Assembly: GCA_963850525.1 (NCBI GenBank)
Contig: CAWKLQ010000001.1
Span: 620,001-684,000 of the forward strand
Direction of reading: 5' to 3'
DNA from: JAEMQF01 sp963850525
Lineage (GTDB): Bacteria > Pseudomonadota > Gammaproteobacteria > Burkholderiales > Burkholderiaceae_C
DNA: 64,000 nt
Part shown: piece after piece, positions 8,184-15,379 of the stretch
Position numbering within the stretch: the first letter of the stretch is position 1
How the letters are laid out: every line of letters starts with the position of its first letter
The notes under the pieces: model-generated
Databases searched by the model: none
Told to the model about the DNA's origin: nothing
Seen by the model: the letters and a program-made list of their open reading frames with translations, nothing else
Position numbers and translations under genes: made by a program

Positions 8184-8470
8184 TCATCGAATGGCTCGCC
8201 CAGGCCAATCGCAACCGATTCGAGCAACTTGACTACATCGCCCAAGACAACCCGCTGGCGGCGGCCGACCAAGACGCCGAGATCGAGCGGCAGGTCAACA
8301 TGCTCCTGCAGCAGCCCAAGCTCGGGCGGCCAGGGCGCGTAAAGGGCACGCGCGAGCTGGTCATTGGCCACACGCCATTCATCGTTGTCTCCCGTATCAA
8401 GGGGACCCAGCGCATCCAGATCCTCCATCTGCTTCACGGATCGCAGCTATGGCCACCGAAAAGCCCTTGA
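8180..8470 (+). CDS. parE: type II toxin, ParE/RelE superfamily
   Basis: A 96-residue protein (LIIEWLAQANRNRFEQLDYIAQDNP...) with the ParE/RelE layout: an N-terminal helical hairpin, then RPGRVKGTRELVIGHTPFIVVSRI, the family's core beta sheet, and a C-terminal RIQILHLLHGSQ strand and tail. The likely start is the TTG at 8180, overlapping the antitoxin stop TGA as TTGA, which implies translational coupling; a longer frame from 8135 would lie inside the antitoxin gene. ParE proteins poison gyrase, RelE proteins cut mRNA; this sequence looks closer to ParE. The 3' end overlaps the next gene by 22 bp. Confidence 0.8.
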   Translation: MIIEWLAQANRNRFEQLDYIAQDNPLAAADQDAEIERQVNMLLQQPKLGRPGRVKGTRELVIGHTPFIVVSRIKGTQRIQILHLLHGSQLWPPKSP

Positions 8471-9093
8471 CTCCGGCCGACCTGCAACGCATCGCGGATC
8501 GCACGCTGGCGCACTACGACCGCAGCGCGCAAGCGTTCTGGGAAGGCACACGCGACCACGACGTGAGCCAGAACGTGGCCGCATTGCTGGAGCACATCGA
8601 CACGCAGCCGCCCTACAAGCTGCTCGACTTCGGCTGCGGCCCCGGGCGCGACCTGATCACGTTCAAGGCGCTCGGCCACCACGCCACCGGCCTCGAAGGC
8701 TCGCCGCAGTTGGCCGCGATGGCGCGAGCCCACAGCGGTTGCGAAGTGCTCGAGCAAAGTTTTCTGGCGCTGGATTTGCCGAACCAACACTTCGACGGCG
8801 TGTTCGCCAACGCCGTGCTGTTCCACGTGCCCCAGCAGGAGCTGCCGCGCGTGATGGGCGAATTGTTTCGCGCGCTGAAACCCGGCGGCGTGCTCTTCAG
8901 CTCCAACCCGCGCGGTGACGGGCGCGAAGGCTGGAGCGGCGAGCGGTATGGCTGCTTTCACGACTGGGAAAACTGGCGCGCCACGATGCTGGCTGCGGGA
9001 TTCGCCGAGCTGAGCCACTATTACCGGCCGAGCGGTCTGCCGTTTGAGCAGCAGGCTTGGTTGGCGAGTGTGTGGCGCAGGCCGCTGAGTTGA
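8449..9093 (+). CDS. class I SAM-dependent methyltransferase
   Basis: A 214-residue Rossmann-fold methyltransferase with the SAM motif LLDFGCGPGRD at residues 58-68, an acidic strand end (GLEGSP), and the post-motif regions VFANAVLFHVP and LKPGGVLFSS. No membrane or targeting signal. The substrate is not evident. The ATG at 8449 lies 22 bp inside the toxin gene; whether it is transcribed with the toxin-antitoxin pair is unclear, but no separate promoter is visible. It lies in the accessory stretch that also carries a second, unrelated methyltransferase at 11798. Confidence 0.85.
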   Translation: MATEKPLTPADLQRIADRTLAHYDRSAQAFWEGTRDHDVSQNVAALLEHIDTQPPYKLLDFGCGPGRDLITFKALGHHATGLEGSPQLAAMARAHSGCEVLEQSFLALDLPNQHFDGVFANAVLFHVPQQELPRVMGELFRALKPGGVLFSSNPRGDGREGWSGERYGCFHDWENWRATMLAAGFAELSHYYRPSGLPFEQQAWLASVWRRPLS

Positions 9094-9547
9094 GCGGCGA
9101 GAGCGGCGCGAGGTGGCTGGCTCCTTGCGATCCATTCGGAGAGGTCGAACTCCAGAACCTCGATGTCGTGAACAGCGACAGAGGGAACGCGGAGCACCTG
9201 CACGTGAGCGTTCCCTGCACTCAGATCGCGATCGCTCGCGCCTTCGCACATCAACAGAATGCGACCAACAGCGTGCGTTTTCATCGGGCCGCCCCAACGT
9301 CAGCACGCAGGAGTGCAGCTGAGATTCAGCCTGCGCAGCTGCGGGGCAGGACCCGGCCAGGAGGAGACACCAGACGTATTGACCCGAAGCGGTCGTTCAG
9401 AAGTGGTCGGCCGCGCTCTTGCGGAGCGCACGCGCGCGCTCGCCTGACAGGCTGTGCTGCCTCAACCGGCAGAGACGAACCGATAGCGCGCCACAAGCAT
9501 CCCGGTTTCCGCAGGTATGCTGCTCTCCTGAACCGCAGGAGCGAGAC
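9094..9547. other. intergenic stretch with no well-supported gene
   Basis: 454 bp between the methyltransferase and the ParA-like gene. A minus-strand frame of 87 codons (9021-9284, MKTHAVGRILLMCEGASD...) overlaps the methyltransferase 3' end and matches nothing I recognise. A 9-bp inverted repeat (9182-9190 / 9208-9216) lies inside that frame. I see no transposase, tRNA or strong promoter. Confidence 0.5.
9525..9541 (+). promoter_or_regulatory. hairpin covering the ribosome-binding site of the ParA-like gene
   Basis: CTCCTG (9525-9530) is the exact reverse complement of CAGGAG (9536-9541), the ribosome-binding site of the GTG start at 9548, with a 5-nt loop. In mRNA this 6-bp stem would sequester the site and could throttle translation of the pair. 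The stem is short, so the effect is an inference. Confidence 0.4.
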
Positions 9548-10645
9548 GTGAAGACCATCTCAGTGTTCAACAACAAGGGAGGCGTAGGCAAGACTACCCT
9601 GACCTTCCACCTTGCGCATGCCCTCGCGGAGCAAGGCCACCGCACGCTCCTGATTGACGTCGACCCACAATGCAACCTGACCATCTACGGCATGGATCAG
9701 GATGCGCTCCACGACATCTGGAAGGTAGAGGACGCCTTTGTGGCCGACTTTAAGTCGGCCCAGCAGAAGTTGACCGCGAACGACTTCAGCAAGCTGATCG
9801 GCCAAACGCGTTCCATCCACTTCCTGCTTAAGCCTGTCGAGGACGGTATCGACGACCTTCCTAGCCTCCCGCCGCCTCGCAAGTTGTCGAACAACCTGGA
9901 CCTGATTCCAGGACGGCTAACCATGCATCTCTACGAGGACGCTGTCGCACGCCGCTGGAGTGAGGTCTACCAAGGCGACCCGCTGGCGGTCAGAACGGCG
10001 ACTCGACCACGTGAACTGGCCATCGCCTATGCGAGGCAGTTCGGCTACGAGTTCGTGATCATGGACACATCGCCCAGCCTGGGCACTTTGAACCGGCTGA
10101 TCATCTCGACCACCGACGGCTTCTTGATCCCCTGCATGCCGGACATGTTCTCCCTGTACGGCATCCGGAACATCGGGAACGCGCTCGCGGTCTGGAAAAA
10201 GCAGTTCGACACCATCTACCACCTGCTGTCCAACGAGAAGCGCGCGCTGTTCCCCGAGAACTTCGTGCGCCTGCTCGGTTTCACCATCTACAACGCGAAG
10301 CGGTACGCGGGCGCGTCTAAGTGGGACTTGGCGCAGGCTCACTTCAACTACGCTACGCAGATTCCTCATGCAATTGCCGATTTCATCCCCGAGGCAGTGC
10401 GTGACCACCTCGACCCGTCCATGCTGGCTCAGCCTATCGGTGAGACCGCCATCATGCATACGCACAACACCATGCCCGCCATGGCGCAGAAGTACCACCG
10501 CCCGATGTGGAAGGTCCCGAGTGCGCCACTAGAACCTGAGGACACTTCCACGGTCGGCGGCAATCGTGGCCTCTACCAAGCCACACAAGCGCTGTACCAC
10601 GCCTTCGCGAAGGACCTATTGAGCCGCCTGAACTCCTTGAAGTGA
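9548..10645 (+). CDS. ParA/MinD-like ATPase (AAA family), partner of a RelA/SpoT protein
   Basis: A 365-residue deviant-Walker ATPase. The P-loop NNKGGVGKTT is at residues 8-17, with both signature lysines (K10, K15). The A' motif is LLIDVDPQCNLT (D37, D39) and Walker B is FVIMDTSPS (D173). About 100 residues longer than plain ParA, with extra sequence at 55-150 and 310-350. No HTH domain is visible, no ParB gene follows, and I saw no parS-like repeats, so replicon partition is unlikely. Start GTG 9548 with CAGGAG. The next gene, 10 bp downstream, is a RelA/SpoT-type synthetase. The pair probably works as one unit; a regulatory or phage-defence role is speculation. Confidence 0.85.
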   Translation: MKTISVFNNKGGVGKTTLTFHLAHALAEQGHRTLLIDVDPQCNLTIYGMDQDALHDIWKVEDAFVADFKSAQQKLTANDFSKLIGQTRSIHFLLKPVEDGIDDLPSLPPPRKLSNNLDLIPGRLTMHLYEDAVARRWSEVYQGDPLAVRTATRPRELAIAYARQFGYEFVIMDTSPSLGTLNRLIISTTDGFLIPCMPDMFSLYGIRNIGNALAVWKKQFDTIYHLLSNEKRALFPENFVRLLGFTIYNAKRYAGASKWDLAQAHFNYATQIPHAIADFIPEAVRDHLDPSMLAQPIGETAIMHTHNTMPAMAQKYHRPMWKVPSAPLEPEDTSTVGGNRGLYQATQALYHAFAKDLLSRLNSLK

Positions 10646-10655
10646 GGGCAAGATC

Positions 10656-11339
10656 ATGACCGAGCAGAACGCCACCGATCTTGTTCTCGCCGCGTTCGAG
10701 AAGCGCCGTCATGAACTCTCGATCTTCATGAAGGGAATCGAGGGCTGGTTCGCAAGCCACCCGAAGCTGACAGGCGGTTCCACTCCCATCGTGCACTCGG
10801 TCAAGTCGCGGCTGAAAGACTCGGGGCACCTGAGGGACAAAATCGTCAGGAAGCAGGCGGGTGGCGACCCCATCACCGCCGAGAATCTGTTTGCCCGCGT
10901 CACCGACCTCGCTGGCGTCCGTGTACTTCACCTGTACCAAGAGCAGTCACGGGCCATCCACGCCGCGATCCTCGACAAGGTGGAGAACCAGCGCGACTGG
11001 GTCTTCAATGAGCCGCCGAAAGCCTACACCTGGGACCCTGAGGCACAGGGCTTCTTTGCCAGCATGGGGCTAGAAGTTCAGGTAAAGGACAGCTTCTACA
11101 CCAGTGTTCACTACCTGGTGCGGCCGCGCGCTGACTCGCCGCACTGCTGCGAGATCCAAGTACGCACGCTTTTCGAGGAGATCTGGGGAGAGGTCGACCA
11201 CACCCTGAACTATCCGAACCCCACCGACAACTTGGCATGCCGTGAGCAGCTCCGTGTGCTGACGAAGGTTGTTGGCGCGGGCAGCCGGCTCGTCGACGCG
11301 ATCTTCCGCACAGCAGCTAGCCCTCCGACCAGGAGGTAG
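10656..11339 (+). CDS. RelA/SpoT-domain protein, synthetase-only (small alarmone synthetase/toxSAS-like)
   Basis: A 227-residue protein with a nucleotidyltransferase fold of the RelA/SpoT family and no HD hydrolase, TGS or ACT domain. Conserved features visible: the basic G-loop equivalent SVKSRLKDSG (48-57), RVTDLAGVR with the metal-binding D84, FYTSVH with the guanine-stacking Y148 position, and EIQVRT with E166, followed by IWGEVDH. The catalytic set therefore looks intact. Such proteins transfer pyrophosphate from ATP to GDP/GTP, or, in toxSAS members, to adenosine nucleotides or tRNA. It follows the ParA-like gene by 10 bp. The final 15 residues are basic and probably disordered. Confidence 0.85.
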   Translation: MTEQNATDLVLAAFEKRRHELSIFMKGIEGWFASHPKLTGGSTPIVHSVKSRLKDSGHLRDKIVRKQAGGDPITAENLFARVTDLAGVRVLHLYQEQSRAIHAAILDKVENQRDWVFNEPPKAYTWDPEAQGFFASMGLEVQVKDSFYTSVHYLVRPRADSPHCCEIQVRTLFEEIWGEVDHTLNYPNPTDNLACREQLRVLTKVVGAGSRLVDAIFRTAASPPTRR

Positions 11340-11797
11340 CCTGGCGCTAAGGTGGTCTGCCTGTCCCGGTGCGGCCCGCGCCCCGAGGCTCACTCGACAT
11401 AATGAGCTTCGGCCGGCGGCTGAGTAGCATGGTTCAGTTCAGCGACTGACCGCTTCGCTGTCGCCCGACGGCCTGCAACGGGTCGACGGCGGGCCTTCGC
11501 CGGCTCGAACTCTCTGACGAGGACTTGACGGTCAAGCTGGTCGCATCAGGCCCGGCACAATAGTCCGCACAACAGGGGTGCTCTGAGCCGAAGGCTGTGG
11601 ATACGCACTACGTGACGATCCAGGAACTGCCGACACAATGCAATGCGGAGGTAGAGGCGGCCCTTGCGGCGGCGGCCTTGCCGGGGGGCGCTTGAACCTG
11701 CTCCGCTCATGGTCGCCACGATGGCGGCGCGTCGCGCATGCGCCCGCCGCGCGCGGCTTAGCATCGGCCATCAAGACCACGACAGGAGACCTCATCT
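11340..11797. other. intergenic stretch with no well-supported gene
   Basis: 458 bp between the RelA/SpoT gene and the methyltransferase. A 32-codon frame, GTG 11597 to TGA 11695 (VDTHYVTIQELP..., Ala-rich end), has only a weak ribosome-binding site and matches nothing known to me. GC-rich repeats at 11450-11510 can fold but show no T tract. Confidence 0.45.
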
Positions 11798-12643
11798 ATG
11801 TCCGGCGACCCACGGCAGCAAGCCGTCGAGCATTTCTACGACTTCCACCCGATCAGCGCGCAGCAGATCTTCGATGCCGTGGCAGCACGCGGCATCGCAC
11901 GGGAACACATCACCGAAGAGGTGCTTCAGCTGCACGACCAGGACCACTATGGCGGCACCGCCGCCGTGGACCGGTTGATGGCCGAAGCCGGCGTGATGAC
12001 AGCCGACCGTGTGCTGGACATTTGCAGCGGTATGGGTGGCCCGGCGCGCTACATCGCCTGGAAGACGGGCTGCCAGGTCACCGGCGTCGACCTCACGGCC
12101 AGCCGCGTGGCCGGTGCCACCGCGCTGACCGAAGCCGCGGGCCTGGCCGAGCGTGTGCAGTTCCACCAGGGCAATGCGCTGGCGCTGTCCTTTGCCGATG
12201 CCAGCTTCACGCTGGCCATCAGCCAGGAGGCCTTTGCGCACATCCCGAACAAGTCGACGCTGGTGGCCGGCATCGCGCGTGTGCTGCAGCCGAGTGGCCG
12301 GCTCGTGTTCTCCGACATCCTGAGCCGCAAGCGCCTGGGCGACGACGACGCGCGGCGCCTATTTGACGGCATGCGCTTTAGCGAGATCGCCACCGAGGGC
12401 GACTACCGCGGCTGGCTGCGGGACGCCGGCATGCGCGTGATGAGCGTCACCGACCTGAGCGAGGAATGGACCCGCATCCTGGTCGAGCGCCACGCGATGT
12501 ACCGCTCGCTGCGCGAGCAGACGGTGGGGCGGCTGGGGCTGGAGCACTTCGAGCGTTACGACCGTGCCTACGAACACTTCGTCGGCCTGTACCGCAGCGG
12601 CGTGCTGGGCGGCGCGCTGTTTCACGCGCGGCGCAAATTCTGA
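11798..12643 (+). CDS. SAM-dependent methyltransferase, small-molecule (sarcosine/phosphoethanolamine-type)
   Basis: A 281-residue class I methyltransferase. The SAM site reads RVLDICSGMGGPARYIA (71-87), a form typical of sarcosine/dimethylglycine and phosphoethanolamine N-methyltransferases and of ubiquinone-type C-methyltransferases; VTGVDLT and the QEAFAHIPNK region follow the family pattern. An N-terminal helical extension (1-55) and a C-terminal helical region (210-281) frame the core. Start ATG 11798 with AGGAG 9 bp upstream. The exact acceptor is not determinable. It is monocistronic as far as seen. Confidence 0.85.
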   Translation: MSGDPRQQAVEHFYDFHPISAQQIFDAVAARGIAREHITEEVLQLHDQDHYGGTAAVDRLMAEAGVMTADRVLDICSGMGGPARYIAWKTGCQVTGVDLTASRVAGATALTEAAGLAERVQFHQGNALALSFADASFTLAISQEAFAHIPNKSTLVAGIARVLQPSGRLVFSDILSRKRLGDDDARRLFDGMRFSEIATEGDYRGWLRDAGMRVMSVTDLSEEWTRILVERHAMYRSLREQTVGRLGLEHFERYDRAYEHFVGLYRSGVLGGALFHARRKF

Positions 12644-12785
12644 CACCGCCTATGACGGCCGCGCGGCGTCAGACAGCAAGCGCGAAACCAGTTGCGCCTG
12701 CGAGTGCCCTCCGACCTTCTGCAGCACCACTTTCGGGTAGGCGCGGGCGGTGCCGCAGCGCCGCTCGCCGAGCTACGATCCCGCC

Positions 12786-13451
12786 ATGCCAATCACCCGC
12801 TTGCTCCTCGCCGGTGCCACCGGCCTCGTCGGCCGCGAAGTGCTGGTGGCGGCGCGTGCCGCGGCGATACCGGTCCACGCGGTGGCCCGGCGGTTGCCGG
12901 CGGCGGAGCGCGACGCCGGGGTGACTTGGCAGGCGGTGGACTTCAACGCACTGCCGGTACTGCCGCTCGCTGACGCGGCGATCTGCGCGCTCGGCACGAC
13001 GATCAAGGTCGCGGGTTCGCAGGCGGCGTTTCGCGCGGTCGACTTCGATGCCGTGCTGGCGTTCGCACGCTCGGCGCGCGCCGCTGGCGTGCGGCACTTC
13101 GGCGTCGTGTCGGCACTCGGCGCGAAAGCAGCATCAGCGAACTTCTACAGCCATGTCAAGGGCGAGGCCGAAGATGCGCTCGCCGGCCTGGGTTTTGAAG
13201 CGCTCGCAATCGCGCGGCCGTCGCTGCTCGTCGGCGACCGCGAAGCGCTCGGCCAACCGGTGCGGCGTGGCGAACGCATCGGCCTGGCATTGACTGCGCC
13301 ATTCGGTCCGCTGTTCCCGCTGCGCTGGCGGCCGATTCGCGCGCGTACCGTCGCGCGCGCACTGCTCACTGCGCTCTCACCGCCGACCCCGGGGGTGCGG
13401 ATCATCGAGTCCGGAGAATTGCAGCGCCTGGGGATTGACGAACCGGCGTGA
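12786..13451 (+). CDS. NAD(P)-binding Rossmann oxidoreductase, atypical SDR
   Basis: A 221-residue atypical short-chain dehydrogenase of the HTATIP2/YbjT kind. The dinucleotide motif LLLAGATGLVGREV is at residues 6-19, CALGTT marks the strand-4 end, and HFGVVSALGAKAAS...FYSHVKGEAE carries the S and YxxxK-like elements (YSHVK). The protein probably binds NADP; many relatives are regulatory or quinone-interacting rather than dedicated enzymes. The start is ATG 12786, since the frame upstream is short and the ATG gives the conventional N-terminus. No operon partner. Confidence 0.82.
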   Translation: MPITRLLLAGATGLVGREVLVAARAAAIPVHAVARRLPAAERDAGVTWQAVDFNALPVLPLADAAICALGTTIKVAGSQAAFRAVDFDAVLAFARSARAAGVRHFGVVSALGAKAASANFYSHVKGEAEDALAGLGFEALAIARPSLLVGDREALGQPVRRGERIGLALTAPFGPLFPLRWRPIRARTVARALLTALSPPTPGVRIIESGELQRLGIDEPA

Positions 13452-13492
13452 GCTTGTGCGATGCATGTGCGCTCAGCGCCGCTCAGAACGAA

Positions 13493-13606
13493 AATCCCAA
13501 GCGGAAGCGCGAGTCAAGCCTTTCCCGCTGAATGTCCGCTTGGAGACCCGCCGTCTCGAGAGACCGAGGCCCGCTGACCGTGATCGTCCCCTGCCTGGCA
13601 GGCCTG
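13493..13606 (-). pseudogene. C-terminal remnant of an outer-membrane beta-barrel protein
   Basis: Reading the minus strand toward the TGA at 13495-13493 gives about 35 codons ending LDSRFRLGFSF followed by stop. A terminal Phe with alternating hydrophobic residues is the hallmark C-terminal strand recognised by the BAM machinery. The preceding residues, GLQADIQRE, keep the same character. No start or upstream barrel is present; the 5' part would run into the ankyrin gene on the other strand. I read it as the tail left by a deletion. It could be coincidence, since only the last strand or two is visible. Confidence 0.35.
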
Positions 13607-13680
13607 GCGCTTCTGCGCGCCGTTTTCCGCCCTGCATGCTATGGTGGCTGGCGTGGCCCTTGAGCGGCCAGAATGCCGGC

Positions 13681-14505
13681 ATGCCGTTGCGCCTTCGCCC
13701 ACTGGGCATTCGCCGTCGCAGCTGCCTGCTGGCGACGCTGCCCTGGTTTTCCGTGCCTGCGCTGGCCGCCGACGCGCCACTGCGCGAGGCGATGCGCCGC
13801 GCCGAGGCCTTGCGCGACGACGCGTTGCGCGCCGGCGACCAGCCCTTCGGTGCTGTGGTGTTGCGCGGCGAGCTGATCGTCGGCGCAGCGCCCAGCCGCG
13901 TGGCAGGTGCCGATGTCCCTGCACTGGTGGGCGCGGCTGAAGCCGGCGACATGGCGGCGCTGCGGCGGCTGCTCGATGCCGGCGTGCCGGTAGACACCCG
14001 CGATGCGCAAGGCCGAACCGCTTTGCTCGCCGCCACACATGCGGACCGCATCGACGCAGCACGGCTGCTGATCGAGCGCGGCGCCGACGTGAACGCCAAG
14101 GACGCGATGCAGGACTCGCCCTTTCTCCTTGCGGGCGCACAAGGGCGGCTGGTGATCCTGCGCATGACACTCGCCGCGGGCGCCGACCTGAAGAGCACGA
14201 ATCGCTACGGCGGCACGGCACTGATCCCGGCGGCGCACCATGGCCATGTCGAGACAGTGCGCGAGCTGTTGAAGACCCGGATCGACCGCGACCACGTCAA
14301 CCGCCTTGGTTGGACGGCACTGCTCGAGGCCATCATCCTGGGCGACGGTGGCCCTGCACACACCGAGATCGTGCGCTTGCTGGTCGCCAACGGCGCCAGC
14401 GTACAACGGGGCGATGCGCAGGGCGTGACGCCGCTGGCGCACGCCGAGCGGCGCGGGCAGCGCACGATCGTCGAGATCCTGCGACGCGCTGGCGCACGCG
14501 CCTGA
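13681..14505 (+). CDS. exported ankyrin-repeat protein fused to a truncated deaminase N-terminus
   Basis: A 274-residue protein in three parts. Residues 1-30 (RRRSCLLATLPWFSVPALAA) form a signal peptide. Residues 32-78 match the start of a nucleoside-deaminase fold: DQPFGAVVLRGELIVGAAPSRV aligns with DQAYGAVLVLHGQLVGEGPSRV of the intact deaminase at 43847, but it stops just before the catalytic HAE. Residues 80-274 are about five ankyrin repeats (DAQGRTALLAA, GADVNAKDAM, NRYGGTALIPAAHHGHVETVRELL). A zinc site is absent, so it cannot be a deaminase; ankyrin repeats imply protein binding in the periplasm. Start ATG 13681; an extended -10 (TGCTATGGT, 13637-13645) upstream supports it. Confidence 0.78.
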   Translation: MPLRLRPLGIRRRSCLLATLPWFSVPALAADAPLREAMRRAEALRDDALRAGDQPFGAVVLRGELIVGAAPSRVAGADVPALVGAAEAGDMAALRRLLDAGVPVDTRDAQGRTALLAATHADRIDAARLLIERGADVNAKDAMQDSPFLLAGAQGRLVILRMTLAAGADLKSTNRYGGTALIPAAHHGHVETVRELLKTRIDRDHVNRLGWTALLEAIILGDGGPAHTEIVRLLVANGASVQRGDAQGVTPLAHAERRGQRTIVEILRRAGARA

Positions 14506-14520
14506 ATCCACAGAGGCCCG

Positions 14521-14871
14521 ATGCTGCGGCGCAAGTTCCTCGTCCTGATCAGCGGGCCCCACGTCATCATGTCCAGCGCCCCGGCCTTTGCCGACAGCTC
14601 CGGCCCGCAGCTGGCGTCGTACTACGAACGCCACATGGCACTGCTCGACGGCGCGGCCTATGGCTGGACGGGCCGCGGCCAGCCGGTTCGCATGCGCGCT
14701 GGCGCCAGGTTGGTGGGCGTGAGCCAGGATGCGTTCTTCGTTTTGCAGAACGACGGCCGGCTGATCCGCTGGGACGACGCGCCCGACTCGGCCACGCTGT
14801 TGATGCCCGACGTCGGCGCTTTTGCCAGCGGCCAGTCGGGGTGGTTCGCCATGGTGGCGCTTTGCACATAG
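14521..14871 (+). CDS. small exported protein of unknown function, probably truncated
   Basis: A 116-residue protein, 15 bp after the ankyrin gene. An N-terminal signal-like stretch (MLRRKFLVLISGPHVIMSSAPAFA) precedes a repeat-like region: GWTGRGQPVRMRAGARLVGVSQDAFFVLQNDGRLIRWDD, which has the rhythm of RCC1/beta-propeller blades. Only about two blades are present, so it looks like the start of a longer propeller cut off at a stop, and the following 99 bp contain no further frame. It probably shares transcription with the ankyrin gene. Function unknown. Confidence 0.6.
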   Translation: MLRRKFLVLISGPHVIMSSAPAFADSSGPQLASYYERHMALLDGAAYGWTGRGQPVRMRAGARLVGVSQDAFFVLQNDGRLIRWDDAPDSATLLMPDVGAFASGQSGWFAMVALCT

Positions 14872-14970
14872 CTGTAAAAGCTCGTGCTGCTGATTCCGGC
14901 GATCAACTTCACCCCGCCGAGATCGATCCCGTCGTGGCGCTGCCTGAGGCGCCGCTGGCTTAGCGAGCGG

Positions 14971-15345
14971 CTACACCGCTGCGGTGATGATGACTTCGAC
15001 TTTCATGTCGGGGCTGCCCAGGGCACAGGCGCCGCAGGCGCGCACCGGCGGGCTGTCCTGGTCGACCCAGGCGTCCCATACGGCGTTCATTTCGGCGAAA
15101 TGGCGCATGTCGGAAATCATCACGTGCGCCGCCAGGATCTTTGCCTTATTGCTGCCCGCCAGCGCCAGGCGCTCGTCGACGCGCTTCAGCATCTGCTGCG
15201 TCTGCACCGCGACCGACGCACCCGGATCGAACGGTCGATCCGGCGTTGCCGCGAAGTAGACAGTGCCGTTGTGCACCGTGATCTGGCTCGCACGCGCGCG
15301 CGCCGGGTCGCCGGCCGGATTCCGGCCGATGCGTTGGATGGTCAT
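14971..15345 (-). CDS. RidA family protein
   Basis: A 124-residue Rid-superfamily protein. RidA proteins hydrolyse reactive enamine/imine intermediates released by pyridoxal- or flavin-dependent amino-acid enzymes, and act as trimers in the cytosol. The family pattern is seen in VHNGTVYFAATPD (N-terminal strand), QTQQMLKRVDERLALAGSNKAKIL and the final PDMKVEVIITAAV. The Arg that binds the substrate carboxylate fits PPVRACGACAL. The ATG at 15345 has GGAG upstream; a longer frame overlaps the oxidase gene. It is the last gene of the 15-21.6 kb operon, directly after an FAD amino-acid oxidase that would generate imines, which fits its role. Confidence 0.9.
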   Translation of the reverse strand: MTIQRIGRNPAGDPARARASQITVHNGTVYFAATPDRPFDPGASVAVQTQQMLKRVDERLALAGSNKAKILAAHVMISDMRHFAEMNAVWDAWVDQDSPPVRACGACALGSPDMKVEVIITAAV

Positions 15346-15379
15346 ACGGTTCTCCTCGAAGTGATGGTGGGCAATCGCA

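Noticed and set aside
9182..9216. 9-bp inverted repeat with 17-nt loop
   Set aside because: Not near a start or end of a supported gene and no T tract; left as unexplained.
9021..9284. Minus-strand 87-codon frame overlapping the methyltransferase
   Set aside because: No recognisable domain, no ribosome-binding site and a large overlap with a well-supported gene.
11597..11695. 32-codon small frame (VDTHYVTIQEL...)
   Set aside because: Weak initiation signals and no similarity; too short to separate from chance.
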